Source: Sycobia sp. Sy_11
Taxonomy: Eukaryota; Arthropoda; Insecta; Hymenoptera; Epichrysomallidae
Reading direction: 5' to 3'
Assembly (NCBI GenBank): GCA_018907035.1
Contig: JACCIC010000049.1
Coordinates: 1,168,501 to 1,232,500 of the forward strand
DNA: 64,000 nucleotides
The position numbers and the translations under genes were made by a program. This document shows positions 28,096 to 37,175 of the stretch, piece after piece; the stretch's first letter is position 1, and each line of letters begins with the position of its first letter. Below the pieces are notes generated by a model. It worked only from the letters and a program-made list of their open reading frames with translations. It did no database searches and was not told the DNA's origin.

Positions 28096-31000
28096 TGTGC
28101 TGTCAGAAAATTCTGGATGGAATTTCTGTCCGATCCAAAAGGATATTGTTTTGTATTTGTGTTAGCAGCAGCTTTCGTAATCCGTGTCTTTACTGTTGTT
28201 TTTTCAGTAGAAATTTAAAAAATTCTTTGGTGTCAATTAGGTCTTTTGTATATAATTGTTGATTTTAGAAAATAATATATTCTTAAAAACCACGTGTGTA
28301 CGTATATATATATTGGGTCTAGAACTTAAAAAGTTCGTATTTTCAATGAAAATTAGGTTTTTATTGCAATAAGAAAATAAAAAATATATTATTAAAAATC
28401 TTATCTATTAACTTTGATCTGGGACACCAATTCAGAGAATTTGAGAAATCGCCCCCCCCCTCCTTCAAAGAAATTTCTTCTGAGATCAGGAACAAATCAA
28501 GCCATTTTTATATACTTTCTGTTACGCAATTCATGTGAAGCGTGAATTTTAATGAGAGCATTCTGAATTGACCGAAACTAATGATAACCTGCGGAAGGAG
28601 CAAGGTCTGCAAGGGACTGTGTGCTGTAAGGCGGTGGGCAAAATGTTCCATACGCTGTTTTTTTTTTTTCAAGTTTTGACACAGCAATAAGCGCGTGGTC
28701 GAGCAATGGTCACGATCGAAAATCAGTCTTATGCTTGGTCTCGCATTCTGGCCGTTCTTTTCGCCATGCTCGTTTTAAACGTATCAACTCTATTCGGTAA
28801 AATGGCCCTTCAACTTTTGAACACTTTTTGAACAGTTCGTGGTAAAACGTCCGCTTTCCCATCCCACCAAATACAGGACATTACCTTGTTTGGATGGATT
28901 TCTCGTCTTGGCTGCGATGATTCGCGATTTTTTGCATTTTGAATTATCGTAATAAATTTACATTTCGCCTGTTCATCTCCAGTCACGATTCGATGCAAAA
29001 AAGCCATTCTTTCTAGTCGCGCTGAAGAAAAAATCCCCAAGTCAAAAGACCTTTTTTTCGACGTTTTCCGACTTCACAACCTGCGACACCTCTGCAATTC
29101 TAACTAGTGACTACGGCCCAGTGATTTTAGATGCTTGGAAATGAGTTGGCATATTATGCCCGATGATGCAGAAAATTCTTTGAATTTTCGTTGAGGAATG
29201 CTTTCAAACTTTTCATCCCCAAACTTTTTTTCCTGGCCCAAACTCTTTGAGTATGATAATAAAATCACCACTTTGACGTATTCTGACATACATGGAGCAT
29301 ACTTGACTCCGAATATGATTTTGAGATCAAGCGATGAGCTTCACATTTATTTTTCTTTTAATCAAGCCAATAAAGTAAAAGCTTCCGCAGATGCTATTTT
29401 GTTGGCACGTAAAAACTATGTTCGGTTTGACAGTTCAAATTTAATAGATTCTTTAACCCTTTAATGTATAATGATAGCCATCATTGTCCAAAAAATGGTA
29501 CAAATGGTAGATATGAAGTTAATAAAAAATACGAACTTTTTAACTTACAGATCCAATATATATTGGATCTGCAACTGCTATTACGGATAAACGTTTCGTA
29601 ATTGATTCCCAACTAAAATTATCGTAATCACGTGTATACATATATTTTTTTTTATGTATGTTATTATTATAGCTACATTTACTGGGTGAACAGCAACCGC
29701 TCGAGTCCGAGCATCGAGCGCTCGCGCCTCGACGGCAGCGAGCGCCGGGTCCTGATCGCCGACAATCTTTACGAGCCGTCGACCCTGGCGGTCGACCCGC
29801 CGAGCGGCAGGCTCTACTGGATCGACGACGAGGAGGGCATCCACTACAAGCTCGAGGAGAGCGACCTCGAGGGCCGGGGCCGGGCGATCCTCGTGCGCGG
29901 CAATCACCAGCAGCCGGTTCACCTCGCCCTCGACCGGGCCAGTCTCTACTGGACGGACTTCGTCTACAGCGCCGTGTTCGCCGTGGGCAGGGAGCCCGCC
30001 GCGGGCGAGCTACCGCGTAGCTTCAGGTCCTATTACGACCAGGGACACCAGGCCGAGCCGACCGGCGTCCTGGCCAGGGAGGCCGGGCTCGATTGCAGGA
30101 GGAGGACGTCGCCATTGTCGCAGCCGCCGCCGCCGCCGCCCGCCGAAAAGCTGCTGAAGCAGGCGACGGGGACGACGAAGGTGACGAGCGAGGGCCCGGT
30201 GGCGCCGCGGCCGGAGGACCACCCCTCGTCGAGCGATCGCGGAAACAGCACGGGGGCTCGGGTCGTTGGAGCGGTGGAGGGATGCTCGAACGGGGGTGTC
30301 GCGGATATTGCCAGTGGGGTTTGCCGATGCAAGCCGGGGTAAAAATGACATAATTTTATATATTTATATAAACAGTTTTTTTTCTGTAGGTAAAAATGAC
30401 ACACTGTTCCTAATATACTATGGACTTTGTGGAGTTTTCCTTTTTAACAGAAATGATCAATTAGTTTTTTTTTTGTGTGATTATAAAATTAAACTATTTT
30501 GTGAGTATTAGAACATTTTAAAAATATCGTATTAGATATGATTCCATAGACAATAGTTTCAATCAACGCTATTATTTTTTCTAAGTACCTAGAACCCATA
30601 TGATCGTTTGAAAAAAAAACGTGAGAAGAGCAAACTAATAATTTCATAGTGTTTTTATTTTTACTCGTAACGATAATGTAATCTATACTATACAGAATTC
30701 AAATTAAGCAGCAGAGGAATTTATATATTCATCGTAGTTTTTACGTTCTAGAGTATGGCCTATATAACATTTTTGAAAAATTTATTAGTATGTAAACTCC
30801 GTCTTCAAATTGTGTGAACATATAATGTGAGCATACGTGTTTAAATTTATTTAAATAAATTTAAACCTACATTTCTTACATTTTCCATAGTCATTTTTTT
30901 TTAAATATTGCAATTAAAATTCTTTTATTTGAAAAAAAAATTTGGCATTAAAAATCAAAAATAATATAAAAAGCGCATTATCTTCGATTGAATGGTTTTT

Positions 31001-33942
31001 AAAGCGATTTTTCATTGTTGTTTACATTTTTGGTACGCCCAAATCAGAATCTTTAATTATTTTTTTTTTTTTTTTTAATAAAAGTGCAACCGAAGATATA
31101 TGTATTTAATAAAGTTTAGTGATTCTTTTTTTCCAAATGTTAGACGTAAATATTTTTCAAGACTGAACATGTCTTGGAATTCGTCAAGGAATACATTTTT
31201 TTTTAAATTTTCAATAACGTTTTTAGAAATTTTTATTCCGTGAATTTAAAAAAAAAACATAAATTGCATGGGATCATTGTGAACATTTTGAGAGTAATCA
31301 TTAATTAATTATAAGATATCGTTCTCCTTAGAAAATTTTTATCAAAGTTAAAAATTATCACGATAAAATCTTCGAAAAAAATTTGAAAACATTACCATAA
31401 TATTTACACCCCTAAGATGTATAAAAGAAATGCAAGCAATTCAATCGAAAAAACGCTTTTTTTATTTTTGATTTTTGATGATACATTTTTTGAGATAATT
31501 TTAACAACCGTTGAAAAGAACACTGTCTAAAACATAGGAAATAGCTGCGCCTCCAATTCTGCATTATAAGTACGAGCATGATGAGTTATTTTAATGTATT
31601 TACATGAAACATGTCCGTTTCAGTATTACTTACTGGTATAAAAAAATTTATTACAGTTTCTAGGCTTACTAATTGATTTAGACATCCTTGAAAAAATGTT
31701 GGCTATTACGTAAATTTATAAAGGGGTGGGGGTGGAGTCTCCTCTTCTCCCCTGCTCTGTGGCTCTTGACTATTTAGAAATTACAAAAAATTACATCCAT
31801 TTTTAAATATTCTAACATATTACTTTGATTGTAGATCAATTAATATTTTTTTGTTGTTGTTATTGCAGATATAGTGGCTCAAGATGTGAAGTTTCATCGT
31901 GCCATAACTACTGTCTAAGAGGCGAATGCTTCCTAAATAATAAGGGAGTTCCTGTGTGTAATTGCGGTGAATCCTATACCGGTTTGAGATGTGAGAATGA
32001 CGTTTGTGATGGATACTGCTTGAACAGTGGACAGTGCTTCATTGACAATGGAAAACCCGCGTGCAAGTGTAAATATTCCAATGGAGTTCGGTGTGAAGTT
32101 ACTTTTGATATGGCGGAAATTTGTGCTTTGTACTGCATGAACCGTCAGCTACAAATGATAACCATAGATACAAGTTCCTGCAGGTGAAATTTATAGATAA
32201 TAATAATAAAATTTATAGAAAATAATATTAAAGTTTAAAGATATTAAAAATAAAAATTATAGATAGTAATAAGTAACTGTAAAAATGTTGAAATTTTTAG
32301 AGTAATTAATATTATATTAATTTATTAATTGTATTTTAATTAATTAAACTTAGAAGTAATCGAACGAAATGATTTAATTCCAATTATTTTATTGTATTAC
32401 TTAGACTCAATGAACCATTTACTATAATAATATTCGTTCTGAAATGTTCACAGGTGTGCTGAACTTAATCAGACAATAGAAGAAGTCCTTGGTTATGACA
32501 CCTTCAATTGTACGATTCTCGTGCCACTGCTGTCGGGTTTTATTGGTATGCTTACAATTATTGTCATCTTCCTAAGCGCGTATGTGAGTAAGTTGCGCCG
32601 CAGACCACGCATAAAGAAACGTATCGTCGTAAATAAAGGCGGCACGACGCCACTGACCTCGAGGCCCTCGCAATTAACTGGCGATCAGTGCGAAATAACG
32701 ATAGAGAATTGCTGTAATATGAATATCTGTGAAACAGTGAGTTCAATATTTACCATATAACATTTTTTTAAACATATAATATCTTTCTTTTTTATTTTTT
32801 CGTTTTCATTGCTAATGGTTTCATTAGCTTATGACCTGCCGGCTTGTATGATTCTCTGTAATTAGTGTTGAAAAAAACATCGTTTCTGTAAGAACTTTTA
32901 AAAAAATTGCTTAAAAAATTTTTTAAATAACATATAATTTTTATTACTAAAAATAATTAATCAACAAAATAAAATTATTCTCATTTAAAAATAAAGTTCA
33001 GTAATAAAATACTGTAACAAACGGTTTTTTTGTAATAATTATGATAATCGATTTAATATTACATAGATAATATTTTTAATAACTATTTTATTTATTAAAA
33101 ATTACAAAACTGTAGAGAGTATAATCTCAATAAGTAGATTTGTTAAAAGATAATTTTAAATTTTAATACTGACATAATAAATTATAAGTTGTACATTAAA
33201 TTCTACTAACTATAAAATTTAATTTAATGTGAGTTATTATCCATATGTGTACTTTCTAGAAGCTATATTATAATTAGTCTAGTAAAAAAATGTAAGCGCG
33301 AGTACAACGTTTCTGCTGTTCTTACATAGTATTTTTTGTTGTTTAATATCAATTTTGATCTTATTAAATGATTAAGTTACCTTTGTAGTTATATAGCTAC
33401 GAAAAATTCGAATTTTTTTTTCTTGTTTCATCAATGACACAATTTTATGTAAATAAAAAACTTGTCACTATATTAACTTGTGAAAATTCTTGAAAACAGT
33501 TTCTTTATTTAATACATTTAATATCCAATTAATATACTTAATATTAAATTTATGCACTTATTTTTTTTACAAATATTTAATAGTATATTTATTTCTAAAT
33601 GTGTTAATTTTACTATTCATATTCTGTGAAATCAAAAGCAAACCCTAATCGCATAACGACTTCTTGCAATATTTATATTTATATTGCATAATAAAATAGT
33701 AAAAATTAATATCATGCGTGGTTGTCTAAGCTAAGCGTCAGAAAACAGTATCGACGTACATAAGATGTAAATACATATATCAAGCAAATAAGAACAATAT
33801 ATTTTATTGAAACTTGATTTCTTATATTTTGCAGCCGTGCTTTGAACCGAAATTGCGGACGTCAAACTCGAGGAGCAACGGCAAGAAGAAGGAGGAAAAG
33901 AGCGGTCTGCTTGACCATATGGAGGTCGGAAACTTGTGCTAG
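11081..33942 (+). CDS. cue: Protein cueball: LDLR-B/EGF single-pass membrane protein
   Basis: Seven exons, joined in frame at GT-AG sites: 11081-11186, 22783-22998, 25093-25276, 29673-30338, 31869-32183, 32454-32736, 33835-33942. They total 625 aa, close to the roughly 640 aa of Drosophila cueball. The order is signal peptide (hydrophobic core about 15-25), an N-terminal beta-propeller region with YWTD-type repeats (FWTN in exon 3; YWVN, YWID and YWTD in exon 4), a proline-rich linker, EGF-like modules across the exon 4/5 boundary and exon 5 (CKCKYSNGVRCE-type cysteine spacing), one transmembrane helix at about 517-540, a stop-transfer KLRRRPRIKKR, and a short cytoplasmic tail. In Drosophila the protein is reported to act in germline development and innate immunity. 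Start chosen at 11081 (G at -3); a second in-frame ATG follows at 11090. Exons 2-4 are markedly GC-rich, exons 5-6 are not. Confidence 0.93.
11542..11625. repeat. (AT)n(GT)n compound microsatellite
   Basis: About 45 bp of AT followed directly by about 38 bp of GT. Confidence 0.97.
11835..11876. repeat. (AT)n microsatellite
   Basis: Pure AT array, continuing into GT/GC-rich alternating sequence to about 11914. Confidence 0.97.
13650..13745. promoter_or_regulatory. CpG-rich islet in intron 1
   Basis: About 95 bp of strongly GC/CpG-rich sequence in otherwise AT-rich intron, followed within 10 bp by an (AT)n array. It could be an enhancer core or an alternative promoter. No long conserved-looking frame supports an exon. 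Confidence 0.35.
13754..13796. repeat. (AT)n microsatellite
   Basis: Pure AT array of about 42 bp. Confidence 0.97.
15474..16070. mobile_element. Foldback element copy A, interrupted by a SINE
   Basis: The ends are inverted: ACATATGGCTGCTACGG near 15476 against sequence near 16050-16070 whose complement reads GCATACGGCTTTTAC. Between them lie degenerate units of about 57-60 bp. Right-half units read on the + strand (ACACGAAACTCC, then CATACCTGAACATCGTCTCC). Left-half units are the same motif on the minus strand, so the whole folds back on itself. A related copy lies at 59893-60400. Comparing copies shows the SINE at 15532-15741 is a later insertion. There is no transposase, so it is non-autonomous. 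The right end is fused to an (AT)n array. Confidence 0.75.
15532..15741 (+). mobile_element. tRNA-derived SINE, copy 1
   Basis: The 5' head of about 75 nt resembles a tRNA: GGCC near the start pairs with GGCC before position 15609, and a pol III B-box-like GAGTTCAAATCC sits at 15586-15597. An A-box-like stretch lies near 15544. A non-tRNA body and an A-rich tail (AAAAAAAAAGAAAGAAAA type) follow. Imperfect target-site duplications GAAAAATATGT (15521-15531) and GAAAAATTTGT (15742-15752) flank it. The same sequence recurs inverted at 38028-38235. Confidence 0.88.
16071..16124. repeat. (AT)n microsatellite
   Basis: Pure AT array of about 54 bp directly at the end of the foldback element. Confidence 0.97.
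16312..16387. repeat. (GA)n microsatellite
   Basis: Uninterrupted GA array of about 75 bp, one of the longest in the window. Confidence 0.98.
16640..16890 (+). mobile_element. RTE-like LINE 3' tail
   Basis: The stretch contains the wording typical of 3' ends of RTE-type non-LTR elements in insects: GCATAGCCTATGCCCTTCC (about 16717), GAATTTCAGAGCAATCGGTT (about 16758), CAGTAGTTTTTTAG, an ACACAAACAAAAC block, then CTTTATAAATTAGTAT. It ends in a pentanucleotide GATAT-type tail at 16835-16890. The coding part is absent, as expected for a 5'-truncated insertion. The family assignment is from memory of such tails. Confidence 0.6.
16835..16927. repeat. (GATAT)n then (AT)n tail
   Basis: Imperfect ATGAT/GATAT pentamers run into a pure AT array at about 16890-16927, the likely terminal microsatellite of the LINE fragment. 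Confidence 0.85.
17347..17379. repeat. (GA)n microsatellite
   Basis: Short GA array preceded by a CG/CA alternating run. Confidence 0.95.
18084..18121. repeat. (AT)n microsatellite
   Basis: AT array of about 37 bp. Confidence 0.96.
18669..18721. repeat. (AT)n microsatellite
   Basis: AT array of about 52 bp. Confidence 0.97.
18959..19015. repeat. (AT)n microsatellite
   Basis: AT array of about 56 bp. Confidence 0.97.
19382..19431. repeat. (AT)n microsatellite
   Basis: AT array of about 49 bp. Confidence 0.97.
20840..20981. promoter_or_regulatory. Inverted CCAATCAG pair in a GC-rich block
   Basis: CCAATCAG at 20861-20868 and its exact complement CTGATTGG at 20974-20981 flank about 105 bp. 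The surrounding block is less AT-rich than the intron. CCAAT boxes of this form are NF-Y sites in animals. A GA array follows at 20982. It may be an intronic cis-regulatory module or alternative promoter. Confidence 0.3.
20982..21033. repeat. (GA)n microsatellite
   Basis: GA array of about 50 bp. Confidence 0.97.
22131..22182. repeat. (AT)n microsatellite
   Basis: AT array of about 52 bp. Confidence 0.97.
22346..22372. repeat. (AAT)n microsatellite
   Basis: About nine AAT trinucleotides. Confidence 0.95.
23135..23174. repeat. (AAT)n microsatellite
   Basis: About thirteen AAT trinucleotides in cueball intron 2. Confidence 0.95.
23485..23547. repeat. (AT)n microsatellite
   Basis: AT array with a few interruptions at its left end. 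Confidence 0.96.
24959..25007. repeat. (AT)n microsatellite
   Basis: AT array ending about 85 bp before cueball exon 3. Confidence 0.97.
25414..25446. repeat. (AT)n microsatellite
   Basis: AT array in cueball intron 3. Confidence 0.96.
25916..25963. repeat. (AT)n microsatellite
   Basis: AT array in cueball intron 3. Confidence 0.97.
27351..27404. repeat. Near-perfect 22-bp stem hairpin
   Basis: The left arm 27351-27372 pairs with the right arm 27383-27404 with a single mismatch; the loop is 10 nt. It lies in cueball intron 3. It could be a very small inverted-repeat element or a structured intronic RNA; it is short for a microRNA precursor. Confidence 0.9.
27889..27922. repeat. (AT)n microsatellite
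   Basis: Last long AT array before a gap of nearly 30 kb without any. Confidence 0.96.
28061..28100. repeat. (CG)n(TG)n microsatellite
   Basis: Alternating purine-pyrimidine array of CG then TG units. Confidence 0.95.
28313..29556 (-). mobile_element. Mariner element, dead, in cueball intron 3
   Basis: Terminal inverted repeats are visible: TTGGGTCTAGAACTTAAAAA at 28313 and, reading back from 29556, TTGGATCTGTAAGTTAAAAA. TA dinucleotides flank both ends, as mariners require. The length of about 1.24 kb matches a complete element. The minus strand carries broken transposase frames: a helix-turn-helix-like part at 29104-29289 (ICQLISKHLKSLG) and the GDE-containing part at 28810-29040 (FLHRIVTGDE, then CIWWDGK). 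Stops and shifts make it inactive. It lies antisense to the host gene. Confidence 0.85.
29549..29570. repeat. Perfect 22-bp palindrome at the mariner end
   Basis: The mariner end, the TA, and a second outward copy of the same repeat start (TTGGATCTGCAAC at 29563) form a perfect palindrome about 100 bp upstream of cueball exon 4. It may mark the stub of a second element. Confidence 0.85.
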
Positions 33943-35187
33943 CACAGATTGTTAAATAGTGTAAAGCAAACAGTTGCCTTCAGACCAATCCTTGAAGACT
34001 GTGTCATCGCGGCTTATCGCGAGAAACCATTGTTAAGTATTGTTGTTGAACTTCAATGAACATAAATCGCACGGACGATATTCATTTGTAAAAAGGAAAC
34101 AAACTTCTCTCGAGAAGAGCTTTGTTCGTAAACCAAAGGCTTCTATATGCTGAGAAAAAGTCAAGTATCTAAGGCGTTGTGATAATTCTAAGAAATATTT
34201 TGCTTCTGTTTAAAGATTCTTATGAATTAAGAATCGATTAGTATGAACAAGTAAAATATTTTATTAATTATTTAAATGAGTCTAAAAGAATTTTCTTGGC
34301 GTATATTCTGTTCTATGAACAACTTTGTTATTACCATGTGATTAGAGACAATGTATAAAATATTTCTATACAGAGCAAAAATGTAAGTGGATTCAGCCTC
34401 TAAATCTTTTATTTTTAATTATTTAAATAATTTAAATAATTTAAATAATTATATTTGACTGAATATTTTATATATAATGTTTTTTTGTAATTTTATAAAT
34501 ATTTAATGTATTATAAAACAAATTATTTTTTTTAAATTTAAGAAAATTTACAAATAGTAAAGCAAGCTTTCTATTCTTTACTGATTTCTATACATAAATA
34601 TAAAAAAGAGAATGATTCATTTTTTAAAAGATTGACTGTATGCAATCTTTATGAAGAGGCTGAGCTTACGTAACTTTAATTATAAACCTCAGGCTGACTG
34701 TAGGTTTCACATGAATGTTTTTATTTATACAATTTTTAATTTATCTACATTTGAACAAGAAGAATTGAAGTCAGTTACAACAAGAAAATTTGAAGCTTGT
34801 AAAAAAAATGACTAGATTTATGGATTTAATAGTTCGTTTAATTTTTGTGGTAAAGTACATTTTTTCCATAACTAAACTGCCTAAAAAATCTTTTTGATAT
34901 ATGTACAGTGTTACTGTGTTCATACAATTTTTAAGTTTGTCAGGACCAAAGTGACAAAGTTGCGATACTTTAACAATTAATGTTCCTTTATAGACAAAAA
35001 TATTTATAAACTATAATGAGCTTCTTTTAATTTTTGTTGATCAGACCTTAACAGCAACTATAATTGCTAGTGACTGGCGCAATTTAATTTCCATACTAGG
35101 CAATTTATTTAAATTCTTTATGATATTGCAAATTATAATAACAATCTTAGTCAAATTTTAATTTTTTTATATTTCATCAGTGATTGT

Positions 35188-35267
35188 TCATCATTGTAGT
35201 TGATGATTTATCTCGTATGATAGTTCACATCCATGTGATGTAAAGGATGTAAGTCTCACGAGGTAAA
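35188..35267 (+). other. Nested stem-loops in probable cueball 3' UTR
   Basis: TTTATCTCGT (35207-35216) pairs with ACGAGGTAAA (35258-35267), the single difference being a G-U wobble in RNA. Inside, ACATCC (35227-35232) pairs with GGATGT (35245-35250). Just upstream TCATCA (35188-35193) pairs with TGATGA (35201-35206). Confidence 0.55.
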
Positions 35268-35398
35268 TAATTATCTTACGCACTAGTGTTGAACGATATT
35301 TTATATTACATAAAATTATTAATTGGAAATCTTTGTCCTAAATTTAATCTTACTAAAATACTGTGTTGAAAGTAAAATCCTTGCAGTCATTGTTGATC

Positions 35399-35404
35399 AA
35401 TAAA
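35399..35404 (+). terminator. Candidate cueball poly(A) signal
   Basis: Canonical AATAAA about 1.45 kb after the cueball stop codon. Confidence 0.4.
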
Positions 35405-37050
35405 TATATAAAATATCTTATATTATTTGTGTTTTTTGCTGAAATTTTGTGCTACTGTATTTGTTAATTGATTTAAGGAGACCTACTTATTTTAAATAAC
35501 CTTTTCAATCGTGGAGGAAGCATCATATTTCATTTATTAAGCAGGAATTTTCCTTCAACATATTATAGATTAAATTTATTATATGAGTCTTATAATACAA
35601 TAGTAAATTAACTTTATATATTGCTTACTTTGATATAAATGTAAACATAATTTTCATTTCAAATAATTAATTATCTTATTTAAACTTTATATGCATATTG
35701 TTTCTGCAGGAAATATCTATCACAAGTAACATTTATTTTAATGTTTTATTGAAAGGTACATTTTTAAAATTTCGTTGTAGAAAACCTGATGAATTAATTT
35801 TCAATTAGTTTATTTTAACTTAAAATATATCTTAATTATATAGATACATAATAGTGAAACTTAAAGGTTTTTTCAATTTGCTCCGGACAGATATAATCAG
35901 AAATTAGGTAAACCCTTTTCTTTACGCTGCAACGTTTTGTCGATAAATTATCGAATTCTTTACTTAAAACTAAAGTGTTATTGTTATAAGTATTATATGA
36001 TAATTGTAGAGCAGTCATTAGTTCAGGTACGGTAAGACATCAGTTTGTTTATGCCTACAGAAATATTGAATTTTACTGGCCAATTCTATAGTTGAAATTT
36101 ATTATTTAATACTGTTATTTGCACTCTTCTTTGAAATGGATAAATAAAATTTATATAATAGTGCACATCTAAATTATTTTAATATTGTATTAATTTTTTA
36201 ACAAATAATTCAGTTTATATACCATTACACATAAAAAATGAAAAATTTATAACTGGCTTCATTATTTCTTGATTAACTAAACCGTACTCCAGGGCTGATA
36301 AGCGTTCCTTTTGTTTTTTTCTTTTTTTTTTTAAAAAAAAAAGATACATTGATTTTAGTGCTCATCATTGTTACTGTTACTTATGCCAATAGAACTGTCA
36401 GCAAGATTGATGATTGAAATTATTGCTGTAAACTATTTTTTTTTTAATTCAATTTGTATTATATAAATCCTATCTTATAAAATATTAAAAAATAATTTAA
36501 GTACATTTTAATATAATTTATTAAATATTTAAAAAAAGAGTACCATTATAATTATACCATTAAAATTTCCTAACATTTTTTGGTATTAGAATTAAAGCTT
36601 TCTATATAGTGAGATTAAAGTAGATTTTGTACTGTATGTATAAATAATCACATAAAATATAAAATATTCTATTGCAGTAATTTTGTTCATGAATTTTGCC
36701 CATTAGAATAATGCATCATAACTTAAGATTTGCGTCGGAAAATAGCCCTCTCCCACACACTCATCCACAGAGTTGCGATAGTGGTTTTATGGTGAAAGGG
36801 ATATATTCCTTATTTATTTAATGATAATTATTTTTTGTTATGTTAAGAGTAATGAATAGATTTTGTTACTATTACAATTTTTTATATAAGAACATTTTTT
36901 TAATTTTAATTTTAACATTTGCAGAAAAATTTATTGATAAATCATGAAATTAATTACTCTTTGCATAACAGAATAATGAAGATATGGTTCGCTACTGTAA
37001 ATATGACAAAAATACTTAATAAAAGGCCTCTATCTTCTATAAAATTTCTT

Positions 37051-37056
37051 TTTATT
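37051..37056 (-). terminator. Candidate CIAPIN1 poly(A) signal
   Basis: TTTATT on the + strand, so AATAAA on the minus strand, about 120 nt beyond the CIAPIN1 stop. Confidence 0.6.
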
Positions 37057-37175
37057 TAAAAAGAATAAATATTTATTACTTTTTCTATCCACAATATTCC
37101 CTTCATTTATATAACTTTTTTAAATAAATGTAATAATAAAATAAAATATTCATTATTTACAAAAAATTGTATTAT

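Larger units (their letters stand above)
33943..37050 (+). other. Cueball 3' UTR and intergenic DNA
   Basis: No coding sequence is seen. AATAAA at 35399-35404 is a candidate poly(A) signal, implying a 3' UTR of about 1.45 kb; earlier non-canonical sites are possible. A nested stem-loop lies at 35188-35267. The rest, up to the CIAPIN1 tail, is AT-rich without recognised features. Confidence 0.5.

Noticed and set aside
30010..30404. Minus-strand and alternative-frame open frames across 30.0-30.4 kb
   Set aside because: They are shadows of the very GC-rich cueball exon 4, whose own frame carries YWTD repeats and splices correctly.
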